From Budorcas taxicolor (taxonomy: Eukaryota; Chordata; Mammalia; Artiodactyla; Bovidae), in contig NC_068913.1 of NCBI RefSeq assembly GCF_023091745.1, positions 15,828,001 to 15,892,000 on the forward strand: a stretch of 64,000 nucleotides of DNA, written 5' to 3'. Below, in pieces: positions 33,040 through 42,843 of this stretch. A model generated the notes under the pieces. It had not been told where the DNA came from and ran no database searches. It worked only from the letters and a program-made list of their open reading frames with translations. How positions within the stretch are numbered: the first letter of the stretch is position 1; each line of letters starts with the position of its first letter. The translations under genes were made by a program, and so were the position numbers.

Positions 33040-33514
33040 TTAATTTTTAATTTATTTTTTAATTCAAGGATAATTGCTTTACAGAATTTTGTTGGTTTCT
33101 ACCAAACATCAATGGAGAAGGCACTGGCAACCCACTCCAGTACTCTTGCTGGAAAATCCCATGGACGGAGGAGCCTGGTAGGCTGCAGTCCATGGGGTTG
33201 CTAAGAGTCGCACACGACTAAGCAACTTCACTTTCCCTTTTCCCTTTCATGCATTGGAGAAGGAAATGGCAACCCACTCCAGTGTTCTTGCCTGGAGAAT
33301 CCCAGGGACGGGGGAGCCTGATGGGTTGCCATCTATGGGGTCACATAGAGTCAGACACGACTGAAGCGATTTAGCAGCAGCAACAGCAGCAGCCAAACAT
33401 CACCATGAATCAGCCATAGGTAAACATATATCCTCTCCTTCTTGAACCTCCCTCCCATCTCCCTCCCCACCCCACCCCTCTAGGCTGTTACAGAGCCCAG
33501 GTTTGAGTTCCCTG
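33040..33514 (-). mobile_element. Ruminant L1 (L1-BT type) 3' end, antisense
   Basis: Complement of the L1-BT 3' end: ATAATTGCTTTACAGAAT, GTTGGTTTCTACCAAACATC, then after the SINE CATGAATCAGCCATAGG, CTTGAACCTCCCTCCC and CACCCCTCTAGGCTG. Removing the Bov-A2 at 33112-33392 rejoins the L1 exactly. Confidence 0.85.
33112..33392 (+). mobile_element. Bov-A2 dimeric SINE with target-site duplication
   Basis: Complete dimer from TGGAGAAGGCACTGGC to GCAGCAGCAACAGCAGCAG. The 10-bp repeat CCAAACATCA at 33102-33111 and 33393-33402 flanks it exactly. It is inserted in the antisense L1-BT 3' end. Confidence 0.96.
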
Positions 33515-33629
33515 TTTTGGTTTCTTGGCCACAAGGCATATGGAATCTTAGCTCCCTGACCAGGGATTGAACATACACTCCCTGCACTAGAAAGTGAAGA
33601 CCTAACAAGCAGAGCACCAGGGAAGTCCC
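33515..33629 (-). mobile_element. CHR-2-type SINE, antisense
   Basis: Complement of a cetartiodactyl CHR-2 SINE: TTTGGTTTCTTGGCC, AATCTTAGCTCCCTGACC, AGGGATTGAAC, ending CCAGGGAAGTCCC. It is a short tRNA-Glu-derived SINE, older than Bov-tA. Confidence 0.82.
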
Positions 33630-34084
33630 ATAAATGTGAACTTTCTTGAAAACAAGGACAAAATACTTGCTGGCAGTTTATGACATTCAAGGCACAGTTC
33701 TAGGTAATGTGGGGAATGCCATTGCCTACACACACCCTCACCACCAGCCTTGCCCCAGATGACATGGGCAATACGACTTTAGGATACTTCCACACAAAGG
33801 CAGATATACTTGGAAGACGACTCTGTGGATTAGTGATGCAATTGGAGTCCCATCTAAGAACCTTGCAATTTATCTCTTTACTGTTAACGGCTTCTGAAAA
33901 GGTGAATTAGTAGATATCTAAAAAGGCTAGTGTTCACTAGCATCATAACTCTCCAAAAATTAATTGCCTAGGTCAATTCTCCAACCTTCACTGACATTCA
34001 AGGGAACTTCCTTTCTAGTAACAGCTGGGTGTTAACAAAAGCCACACATTAAGTGCTGGGAGAAACTGGAAAAGTATACAGATA
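33630..34084. other. Unassigned non-coding sequence
   Basis: About 455 bases with no named repeat; a 67-codon frame at 33707-33910 has no domain. Confidence 0.5.
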
Positions 34085-34780
34085 AAGCTCAACATTCAGA
34101 AAACTAAGATCATGGCATCCAGTCTCATCACTTTATGGCAAATACATGGGGAAGCAGTGGTAACAGTGGCTGACTTTATTTTTCTGGGCTCCAAAATCAC
34201 TGTAGATGGTGACTGCAGCCATGAAATTAAAAGACACTCCTTGGAAGGAAAGTTATGACCAACCTAGAGAGCATATTGAAAAGCAGAGACATTACTTTGT
34301 CAACAAAGGTCCATCGAGTCAAGGCTATGGTTTTTCCAGTGTGTCATGTATGGATGTGAGAGTTGGACTATAAAGAAAGCTGAGCAGCGAAGAATTGATG
34401 CTTTTGAACTGTGGTGTTGGAGAATATTGTTAACAGTCCCTTGGACTGCAAAGCAATCCAACCAGTCCATCCTAAAGGAGATCAGTCCTGGGTGTTCACT
34501 GGAGGGACTCATGTTGAAGATGAAACCCCAATACTTGGGCCACCTGATGCAAAGAGCTGACTAAGTTGAAAAGACCCTGATGCTGGGAAAGATTGAGGGC
34601 AGGAGGAGAAGGGGACGACAGAGGATGAGATGGTTCGATGGCATCACTGACTCAATGGACATGGGTTTGGGTGGACTCCAGGAGTTGGTGATGGACAGAG
34701 AGGCCCGGCGTGCTGCAATTCATGGGGTCACAAAGAGTCAGACATGACTGAGTGACTGAACTGAACTGAACTAAACTGAA
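34085..34780 (+). mobile_element. BovB LINE, 5'-truncated, about 700 bp
   Basis: From AAAGCTCAACATTCAGAAAAC to CTGAACTGAACTGAACTAAAC. It covers the end of RT and the C-terminal region, with several indels (for example GACACTCCTTGGAAGG for the longer family sequence, and CCAGTGTGTCATG with an extra base). The open part is 72 codons at 34346-34564. Middle diagnostic haplotype. Confidence 0.95.
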
Positions 34781-34984
34781 CATGTGTGTTTTAGGCTGTC
34801 ATATGGAGACATTTACAAAGAAGTCACATATTTTAACCTCTTGTGTGGTGTTCTGCTTCCTCCCCTAATTCTTTGTTTTCATGCTCTCTCAGTCAAGTTT
34901 CCTCATGGACTAAATGGCAAACCCCACTAGGGGTGTAAGGTATTCTCACTCTACACTCGCTTTATTTGTGAGACAGTTTTGCAT

Positions 34985-35106
34985 ACTAACAAAGAATACA
35001 GGGTCTGGAACCAAACCAAGTTCTAAATCGCAGCTCATATGCTCACTAATTTGCCCAGGTTCCTTAACTTCCTTTAATACCTCATCTGAAAAATGGGGAT
35101 AGTAAA
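34985..35106 (+). mobile_element. MIR SINE fragment
   Basis: TACAGGGTCTGGAACCAAACC, TGCTCACTAATTTGCCCAG, TTCCTTAACTTCC and CTCATCTGAAAAATGGGGATAG are MIR in order on the plus strand. It abuts a BovB 3' end. Confidence 0.75.
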
Positions 35107-35111
35107 AAAAT

Positions 35112-35460
35112 GGGAGAAGACTCAGGAGAGTCCCTTGGATTGCAAGGACATCAAACCAGTCAATCCTAAAGGAAATCAACCCTGATTATTCATTGGGAGG
35201 ACTGGTGCTAAAGCTGTAGCTCAAATACTATGGCCACCTGATGTGAAGATCCAACTCATGGAAAAGACCCTGATGCTAGGAAAGACTGAAGGCAAAAAGG
35301 AGAAGGAGGGGCAGAGGATGAGATGGTTGGGTAGCATCACCAACTCAATGGACATGAATTTGAGCAAACTCTGGGAGATAGTGAAGGACAGGGAAGTCTG
35401 GCATGCTGCAGTCCATGGGGTCACTAAGAGTCAGACATGACTTACTGACTAAATAACAAC
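35112..35460 (+). mobile_element. BovB LINE 3' end, (AAC)n-tailed type
   Basis: From GGGAGAAGACTCAGGAGAG to TAAATAACAACAAATC. It has the older haplotype: GTTCAT-like TATTCATTGGGAGGACTGG, CTGATGTGAAGATCC, TTTGAGCAAACTCTGGGAG and an (AAC)n-type tail rather than (ACTGA)n. No intact frame beyond about 65 codons. Confidence 0.92.
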
Positions 35461-35536
35461 AAATCTCAGAAGGTGGGTATGAACTTCCATGAGATAATAC
35501 AGGTCATGTTCTCAGAATAAAGCCTAGAACATTCTA

Positions 35537-35760
35537 TGTGTGTGTGCTCAGCCACTCAGTCATGTCCGACTCTTTGCAACCCCATGGACAGTAGCCTGCC
35601 AGGCTCCTCTGTCCATGGAATTTTCCAGAAAGGAATACTGGAGTGGGTTGCCATTTCTTTCTCCAGGGGATCTTCTCAACCCAGGGATCAAACCCACATT
35701 TCTTGCATCTCCTGCTTTGGCAGGTGGATTCTTTATCACTAATGCCACCTGGGAAGCCCT
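35537..35760 (-). mobile_element. Bov-tA SINE
   Basis: Minus-strand element from TGTGTGTGCTCAGCCACTC (3' tail side) to CCACCTGGGAAGCCCT (head side). Essentially full length. The frames of 68-119 codons across it are SINE translation. Confidence 0.93.
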
Positions 35761-37228
35761 AAACACTCCGAAACACTTTAAACAACCCATAAATATCAGC
35801 CATTATTATTTTTGTTTTTATTATGAGACAAGTACTTTGTTTCTAGAAATATTCTGTGACTGTTTAGTCATGTATGGTTTCTGCCAGATACCGATTTGAT
35901 GGACTACTTGAAATAAACCTGGGGATCCAGGATCCTAAATTTATCAGCAGTGAGACCATGACACTTTTTTTTCTTTTGGAGGATACACTAGAAAATAGGA
36001 AATAAGAGCTCTAATTTTGAAATCACTTGAATTCAGTTGAAATCCGTTGAAAAGCCTCTTGTAGGGACTGTAACCACTATTTTATTTTAAATAATGGGGA
36101 AAAAAATTAACAGCAAGGAAAAATAACTTTCCAGGACTGACATCACATCCCTTGAACACATTGTAATTGTTTTTCTTTTCTTCTGAATAAAATAACAAGT
36201 ATTATGTTAATACATCCAAAGCCAACCTGGAATGTGTGATCTATGCAGGAACGGAATTGCAAATGTTTGATCAGGATAGCAGGAAGCACACATTCTGCCA
36301 CTCTACTCCCAAAATAGAAAACCTATTTAGCACTTTGTAAAACACACTAAATGAAGTTTGCTCTCTCCTGCAGATAGAGATTTTACTTCATTTTGTGCCA
36401 GCAAAATTTTTGAAAATTGCATGAGGAGAGAGCAATTTTTGGCACTTTGGCTGGGAGTACAAAATGTTAGCAAATGGGGCTGAAAGGATCTTAAGTGTAA
36501 TGTTGGAATAATATTCACACAACACTGGCTGCATCTTCATTTTTAACCTATTTACATATTCACAGGAAAAAATGCTTGGCAGTTATTTGTCTAAAGGGAC
36601 CTATTTAAGGGGAAAATGGCATTCACAATTCTTGAATGCATTAGTCAAAATTTTGCTGTGCATAACAATTCATAAAGAAAAATATCATTTCAGCTATCAT
36701 AGAAGAATGTGGAAGGATATAGGTGGAAGAATTCTGGATGTCAGTGTTAGCTTTGGACCCAGACAGAAGGAAAAAGGGAAGGAAGCGAAAACTACATCCT
36801 GAAAATTTCCAGAGTAAGAGGACACTGAGAGATTCAATAAAAAAGCTGAAAGGACTGACAGAAATTTCAGTTTTCCAACATGGCTCTCTTAATTTGTGAC
36901 CACTTTCTCAGTATACACAGATTTCAAAAAGAGAAGCATGCTGTCCACCTGAATAAAAAACATATCATTTCATTCATAACATGTTTAACAGCTGTCTTCT
37001 TTGTCCATGGCACAACTGTAGAAACTGTGGAATAGATATAGAAGTCTATATAGTTCTTGCTCACAAAGAACTTACAATCAAAGAAAGAATGCAGTATTCA
37101 TGATTACAGCCTAGATATTTAGGAGTAAAAAGAAGCTCCAGCCTCTGGCATAGACTAGCTTCTCCAGAAGCAGATGCTAAGATTTGGGAATCAATATCTG
37201 TAAAAAGGAGTAGGATTAAGCAAAGGTC
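35761..37228. other. Unassigned sequence, mostly unique
   Basis: About 1.5 kb with no young repeat. It includes the hairpin-forming segment listed at 36358-36445 and a weak antisense L2 end near 36985-37080 (CTTGCTCACAAAGAACTTAC). Frames reach only 76 codons. Confidence 0.5.
36358..36445. repeat. Inverted repeats with hairpin potential
   Basis: TTGCTCTCTCCT (36358-36369) and AGGAGAGAGCAA (36424-36435) are perfect 12-bp complements with a 54-base loop. A second, overlapping pair, GTGCCA (36395-36400) and TGGCAC (36440-36445), could compete with it. An AT-rich mini-stem (AATTTTTGAAAATT) lies between. Confidence 0.75.
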
Positions 37229-37402
37229 AAATTGTTGTTGTCCAGTCGCTAAGTCATGTCTGACTCTTTGCCAGGCTTCCCTGTCCTTTACTATCTCCTG
37301 GAATTTGCTCAAACCCATGTCCACTGTGTCAATGATGCCATCCACCCATCTCGTCCTCTGTCACCGTCTTCTCTTGCCCTCAATCTTTCCCAGCATTAAG
37401 GT
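37229..37402 (-). mobile_element. BovB LINE 3' end fragment, (AAC)n-tailed type
   Basis: Complement of the BovB 3' end with a GTTGTTGTCC tail side (AAC-type), CAGTCGCTAAGTCATGTC, TTTACTATCTCCTGGAATTTGC and CCCTCAATCTTTCCCAGC. Only about 170 bases remain, with a short deletion just after the tail. Confidence 0.88.
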
Positions 37403-37904
37403 GCAAATTGCATTTTTTTTTTTTTTTTGGCTGGTCAATTTTTTTGCAGACCACTGCAGGTCCAACTGCAATTCAGGCCTGACAAAGCCATGGCCCACCC
37501 AGCGAGGGGTGCTGAAGCGCATATTGCCAATAGAGCTATCTCATGTTGGACCAAAATGGGGAACATTTTTACTTGTGCCTGGATCAGTCATTGGATGTGG
37601 ACAATCCTGAGGAGGGTGTGACCTGAGGTGGGCAACTGAGGTAAATCCTTCAGGAACTGAGAACTGAAGTCTCTGCAGATGGACCTCCTAGATGTTGGGA
37701 AGCAGTGCACACTGTAAAGAAGCTATGGGTGGAGCAGCTCCATGCCTACCACAGTTCATTTGTAAGACTCTTTGAGAACTTCTAATTAAAGAATGTATTA
37801 ATGGAAATAAATGGAAATTCAGCAGAAAGACCTAGCAATGAACTCCTGAGGAGTTAACTATATACTGCTGGGCACCATGTGTATATAGAAAGTTTACTGT
37901 AGAG
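37403..37904. other. Unidentified segment beginning with a poly(T) tract
   Basis: A T-tract of about 18 bases (37412-37430) opens about 370 bases of non-AT-rich sequence with an old-repeat feel (ACCTGAGGTGGGCAACTGAGG, GAAGCAGTGCACACTG, GTAAGACTCTTTGAGAACTTC, AATTAAAGAATG). I suspect an old retroviral or other interspersed-repeat segment but cannot name it. Confidence 0.4.
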
Positions 37905-38035
37905 AAAGTTCGTACATGTATATGTTTGCCTGAGTTCTTTTGCTGTTCACCTGAAATTATCACTACATTGTTAATCGGCTATACCTTGATACAAAACAAA
38001 AAAGTTAAAACTTTTTTGGAAAAAAAAAAAGACTT
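37905..38035 (+). mobile_element. Ruminant L1 3' terminus
   Basis: TGTTTGCCTGAGTTCTTTTGC, CACCTGAAATTATCACTAC, ATTGTTAATCGGCTATACC and CAAAACAAAAAAGTTAAAA fit an L1-BT-type 3' end followed by a poly(A) tail. Confidence 0.75.
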
Positions 38036-38150
38036 TTAAAAAATAATGTGTTTTCATTTAAACTAGAGCTTAACAAACAGATAATTTTTTGAGGTATGCC
38101 GAGATATTCAGATGAAAATATTCCCCCGGTCTATGAAAAAAGTCTCAAAA

Positions 38151-38193
38151 TCATCCACAAAAGATCTAAAGTCATCCACTAAAGATCTTTAGT
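38151..38193. repeat. 21-bp tandem duplication with a 16-bp palindrome
   Basis: TCATCCACAAAAGATCTAAAG and TCATCCACTAAAGATCTTTAG-like units follow each other (38151-38171, 38172-38192). The second contains the perfect palindrome ACTAAAGATCTTTAGT at 38178-38193. Confidence 0.85.
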
Positions 38194-38710
38194 TAATGTT
38201 CGCTGCTTGGTTGTCTAAGGAGAAAATATTACAAGCCATAGCTGAGACTGAAAGATTTGTGTTTTTCCTTCTGTGGAAAGAGTCTACTAAATCTCCACAA
38301 TTAATGATCTTACTTGTCTTTTGAGAAAAATAGAGTTGATTCAGCGTTATGAGAGTGGTTGTCCTGATCCTTTGTGACTTCCAGATGGCCGGTCTTGACT
38401 GAAGAAGGCCAATTTGGTGGCATAGAAATGCTTGTATCCCTTTCAACTGTACCAAGCTCATCAATAAGCTGCTCTTCTCAACCCTGCCTGAAGGCATCCC
38501 ACACAGCATGTATGTGCATGTCAGATGGCAGCAGGGCCTCTGTCAATCACTGTGTGCCATGTACCCCATTGTGTCATTCAGTCCCAGTGTTCATTCCTCA
38601 AGAAGAGTCAATACTTGACCAAAACTGTACCAAGCACTAGTCCCACAGCCTCCCACACACTGCCTTCTTTCATCTCACCAGCAGTCTATGTGATCAACAG
38701 TATTGCTATT

Positions 38711-38727
38711 CCCCCCCCCCCCCCCCC
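38711..38727. repeat. C17 homopolymer tract
   Basis: Seventeen consecutive C, then GCC and a T9 run. Homopolymer length may be uncertain in the assembly. Confidence 0.95.
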
Positions 38728-38785
38728 GCCTTTTTTTTTCCAACAGAGGATGAGAGAGGTCTGGAGATCTAAAATTAAAGTTGTT

Positions 38786-39060
38786 GGGACTTCCCTGTGG
38801 TGCAGTGGATATGCATCTGCTTCCCAATGCAGGGGACACTGGTTTGATCCCTGGTCCAGGAGGATTCTACATGCCGTGGAGCAACTAAGCCCGTGCACCG
38901 CAACTACTGAAGCCCGTGACCTGAGAGCCTGTGTTCCACAACAAGAGACAGCAGTGCAATGGGAAACCCAAGCACCACAAGTAAGAGTAGCCCTCACTGC
39001 AACTAGAGAAAGCCTGGGCACAGCACTGAAGACCCAGTGCCACCAAAAGTCATAGATAAG
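38786..39060 (+). mobile_element. CHR-type SINE, long form
   Basis: Head GGGACTTCCCTGTGGTGCAG, B-box region GGTTTGATCCCTGGTCC, then GCAACTAAGCCCGTGC, AACTACTGAAGCCCGTG and CTGCAACTAGAGAAAGCC, ending near GCCACCAAAAG. Cetartiodactyl tRNA-Glu SINE of the long CHR type. The minus 111-codon frame through it is a shadow. Confidence 0.82.
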
Positions 39061-41063
39061 TTATTATATTAAATATATTTTGGTAAGCAGCAGTTCAATG
39101 TGAATAGAGATCTGTAACTCCTAATCTATCCTTCCTATTGTTAAACTAATCCATCCTCCTAACACTGTCCATCAGTACATGCTTTGTGTTTGCTGTAGCA
39201 TACCAATGCTATGAAATATTAATAACGTTTTTTCCCCCCAACAAGATTCTGTGGTCAAAAAAAATTGGAAATCACTAAGCTAAACAGTTAAACAGAGTTT
39301 TTTTTAAATAAAAACACAGGAAGTCTCAGAGCATGTTCATGCTAATGTGCACTGTGAATCTATAAACAGCTGAAAGGCAGAGGTTTCCATAACTGACTTG
39401 ACCACAAAAATCTTTCCTATGCGCATCTTGCAAAAAACTAAGGGTCCACAGCACAAACGATGGGAAACTGCTGTGCAGCCCTCCCTCAGCCAGATATCAG
39501 AAACTTCTCTTTGGCCTGGTATATTACACTGATAAGAAGACAAGTTTTCATTACTGAGGGGCAGTGGTTCCCAAACTCCGGAGCATGGTCTCCCAGCAGT
39601 GGGGGAGACACCTTGCCAGCAGGTCCTTTGACTGAATCAGTTTGATCAAGTAGATGCTAGGAGGCAAAGTCATTTGGAGAGACTGAGTTTTGACAGTTTT
39701 AACATGAAAGAATACAAAGATTAAAAAATCTGAAACGATAAATAACAGTACAATATTGTAAGGGCTCTTCTGTCTCTGAACGGCATTTCTTAGAATTCCA
39801 AAGAGAACCACTAACTTCTAAATGAAAAAAGCAAATGGAAGAGCTTACACCACTCACACACTCAGAACTACAGATAAGAGCCAACGTTTTCATGACAAAA
39901 AAACAAACAAACAAACTGGCCTGACAGCTATTAACCACTTCAAAATATATAAATTTCTTTATTTTCCTGTTTTTTAGGCAGTGACTTTTTTTTTGGTATA
40001 AGGTAAGTCTCATCCATGAAATTTGATAGCAGCTGCTTCTCAGAGTTAGTCTGGCAGTCAGCTTGCCTGTGGTGTGTTCAGGTGTGAGGGTCTGGGATTT
40101 ATGTTTCCATTTGACTGTTGCCTTTGGACTTCTGTGCCTCTGAGTTACTAGGACTGAGAGGAAACCAGTTACTAAGGGAGAAAAATGAAGGGTGGGTGGG
40201 ATGAATGACAACAAAGTCAAGAATCTAAGATGCCACAGTCTCCGAGTCTTCCAAAAGAACAGCTTCAAACAGCATGTGGGTGGCAAGTCAAGGACTGATT
40301 TTTATTAGTATTGCCATAAATTTCCCAAACCTCGTAGGAAATGTCACCTCTGTGGCCAGAGTGTAATAAATTAGGGATTAAGAGAACTTAAAATTCCACA
40401 CTGAAAAAAGGTGTTAGGCTCTTCCTTTAAGATCCCTATTTAAAATATTATTTATGTATACGAGTTCCCATATATGATTAAAGTGGCAGGTGGTACTTTT
40501 CAAAGATAAACTATTATTACTTAAAAATAAGTACAATATAATAACTGAGGAAGTCTTTCAGGAATAGCCACACTATCAAATATAATTCATGTTGGGTGGA
40601 TCTGAGAGAAAGAACCATAGACACAGTCAAGAATTAGGTCACAGTAGAGACCAAGGTCTCTGCTCATAGACAATGGCACTTATGATCATCAAAACCAAAA
40701 AAGAAGCTTCAACCTACAAGGCTGATAAAGAACAAGATGGCAAAATGGTTTTAGGATGCAAAAAGATAAGGTCAAAAGTTTTACCAAACTCAATTAAAAA
40801 AAAAAAAAAGGTTTTACCAAACTCAAAACATGGGAAGAGACTGAAAATAACTTTGTTCAGGAATTGCAGAGCAGAGACCTCATGTCTGAATATGTAAAAG
40901 TTTCTACTTTTTATTTTATTTCATATCTCTTCCCATCTCTTTTTTTTTCATGGGTTTCGAACAATATGTAAAACTGACATAATAAACTTGTCTGAGAAGA
41001 CAGAACCTCTCTTAATCTGCAGGTTTGGTTTCAATGTAATTGAATCATGAAGAACTTTGTGGT
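39061..41063. other. Unassigned sequence, mostly unique, 2 kb
   Basis: About 2 kb with at most small old DNA-transposon traces (GATTCTGTGGTCAAAAAAAATTGG near 39246, CAGTGGTTCCCAAACTCC near 39563). It contains a 195-codon minus frame (39699-40286) and the poly(A) insertion listed at 40774-40826. No gene can be supported. Confidence 0.5.
40774..40826 (+). mobile_element. Poly(A)-only insertion flanked by a direct repeat
   Basis: GTTTTACCAAACTCAA occurs at 40778-40793 and again at 40811-40826, separated only by a 17-base TT-A14-G segment. The first copy is preceded by AAAA. This is the expected footprint of an L1-machinery insertion that copied nothing but the poly(A) tail, with a target-site duplication of 16 to 20 bases. 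Confidence 0.6.
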
Positions 41064-41435
41064 GGGCTTCTCTAGTGGTGTAGTGGTTAAGAATCCCTCT
41101 GCCAATGCAGGTGACATGAGCTCAATCCCTGGTCCGCGAAGATCCCATATACTGAGGGGCAACTAAGTACTGAAGCACATCACAAGTACTGAAGCCCGTG
41201 TGCCTAGACCATCGCCACAAATACTGAAGCTCGTGAGCCCACGTGCTGCATAGCAAGAGAAGCTACCACAATAAGAAGCCTCCACACCTCAACTAGAGGG
41301 TAGCCCCAGATCACCGACACTAGAGAAAGCCCATGCAATAAAACGACAAAGATCCAGTGCAATAAAAAATAAATAAATGTTTTTTAAAAAGGTGATAAGA
41401 CCCAGTGTAACCAAAAATAATAAATAAATAAATCT
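41064..41435 (+). mobile_element. CHR-type SINE, long form, duplicated tail
   Basis: Head GGTGGGCTTCTCTAGTGG, CTCAATCCCTGGTCCGCG, CTGAAGCCCGTGTGCC, ACTAGAGGGTAGCCCC and AAAGATCCAGTGCAATAAAA. After AAATAAATAAATG the final segment (AGACCCAGTGTAACCAAAAATAAT) recurs, giving a duplicated 3' tail. tRNA-Glu-derived cetartiodactyl SINE. Confidence 0.8.
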
Positions 41436-41561
41436 GAAAAAAAAGGTAAAAAAGCATACCAATTCAAGCTTAATAGTGATATAACTACATGCTATGTTAA
41501 AAAAAAATTTTTTGTGGTAAAATACATACCCTCAAGTCAAATAAGCTTCTTATGTTAAAAT

Positions 41562-41866
41562 CAATGAAAGTCCCTCAGTCGCGTCTGACTCTTTGCAACC
41601 CCATGGACTATACAGTCCATGGAATTCTCCAGGCCAGAATACTGGAGTGGGTAGCGTTTCCTTCTCCAGGAGATCTTCCTAACCCAGGGATCGGACCCAG
41701 GTTTCCCACACTGCAGGCAGATTCTTTACCAGCTGAGCAAGAAGGGAAGCCCAAGAATAGTGGGTAGCCTGTCCCTTCTCCAGCAGATCTTCCCAACCCA
41801 GGAATCAAATTGTAGTCTCCTGCATTGCCGGCAGATTCTTTACCAACTGAGCTATCACGGAAGCCC
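41562..41866 (-). mobile_element. Bov-tA SINE with duplicated tRNA head, one target-site duplication
   Basis: Reading left to right: a full minus-strand Bov-tA (A-body, then head ending GAAGGGAAGCCC at 41752) is followed at once by a second partial copy (AAGAATAGTGGGTAGCC to CACGGAAGCCC, 41753-41866) of the 3'-body-to-head part. The pair is enclosed by one 9-bp repeat, TGTTAAAAT (41553-41561 and 41867-41875), implying insertion as one unit or later tandem duplication inside a single insertion. Confidence 0.85.
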
Positions 41867-41875
41867 TGTTAAAAT

Positions 41876-42225
41876 AGTATTTGTTACTTTATTGTTTACT
41901 GAACATTTGCATTTCTTATGGTGTGAATTTCCTGTTCATGCTTGTTGCCCATTTGTTACATGTGAGTATTTGTATTTTTATGAGCTAATTCTATAATAAG
42001 GTTAGTAATCCTTTGCATTTTATACATGTTGCATGTATTTTGGTAAAGTAGTTTGAACATATTGTAGTCATGATGAAATATCTTCTCTTTTTGCTAAAAA
42101 TGGAGGAAAATCACAAAACATAATCACCAACACAAAAAGAAGAGGGTAGATTTTATATTTAATGAGGGTTATTTCAATTTTTATGGTAATCAAATACCAT
42201 TTTTTACTACTTTGCAAGCATAATA
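41876..42225. other. Unassigned AT-rich sequence
   Basis: About 350 AT-rich bases between SINEs; possible antisense L1M traces (CCTGTTCATGCTTGTTGCCC) but not firm. Confidence 0.4.
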
Positions 42226-42235
42226 ATTTTGTGTA

Positions 42236-42560
42236 GGACTTGCCTGGTGGCACAGTGGATAGGAATCTACTTGCCAATTCAGGGGACACAGATTCAATCC
42301 CTGTTCCAGGAAGATTCTGCATGAAATAGAGCAACTAAGCCCATGAGCTGTGAGTACTGAGCCTGTGTGCCACAACTGCTGCTGCTGCTGAAGCCCAGAT
42401 GTCTAGAGCCTGTGCTCTGCCACAGGAGAAGCCATCACAAGTCTGTGCCCTACAAGGAACAGTAGCCCCCTGCTCACTGCAGCTAGAGAAAGCCCACTTA
42501 CAGCAACAAAGACCAAGTGTAAGAAAAAAAAATCCTCTCCTTTAAAAAAAAATAAAAAAG
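42236..42560 (+). mobile_element. CHR-type SINE, long form, with target-site duplication
   Basis: GGACTTGCCTGGTGGCACAG head, TTCAATCCCTGTTCCAGG, GCAACTAAGCCCATGAGC, GAGTACTGAGCCTGTGTGCC with a (GCT)4 interruption, CAGCTAGAGAAAGCCC, and an A-rich tail. The 10-bp repeat ATTTTGTGTA at 42226-42235 and 42561-42570 flanks it. Confidence 0.85.
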
Positions 42561-42570
42561 ATTTTGTGTA

Positions 42571-42835
42571 TGATAGCATTTAAAATCCTCCGTGAAATTT
42601 AAACTGCCTTAGAAAATGTTCTTTTTCATCTTCAGTTGTATTTCTCCAAAAAAGAGTGTAGTGTTTTTCCCCTTTGTACTCTAATTGCTTGAGATGTGAA
42701 ATAAAAAGCTAATTGTATGAATTAAACTTAAAACACACATACTCATACAGATGATCATTCAAGCATGCACTGAAAAGAGAGTCTAAGAACAGAATAAATA
42801 TGTTTCTCTTTTTTCTTTTTTATTTCCACTGTAGT
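42571..42835. other. Unassigned AT-rich sequence
   Basis: Short interval between a CHR SINE and a Bov-tA; nothing recognised. Confidence 0.5.
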
Positions 42836-42843
42836 TTTGACAG

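Larger units (their letters stand above)
38036..38785. other. Unassigned sequence with short repeats
   Basis: About 750 bases with no named repeat. It contains a 21-bp tandem duplication with an internal palindrome (38151-38193) and the C17/T9 tract at 38711-38740. Overlapping frames (38374-38640, 38525-39055) show no domain. Confidence 0.5.

Noticed and set aside
38525..39055. 176-codon frame across a C17 tract and a CHR SINE
   Set aside because: The proline run comes from the homopolymer and the C-terminal part is SINE sequence.
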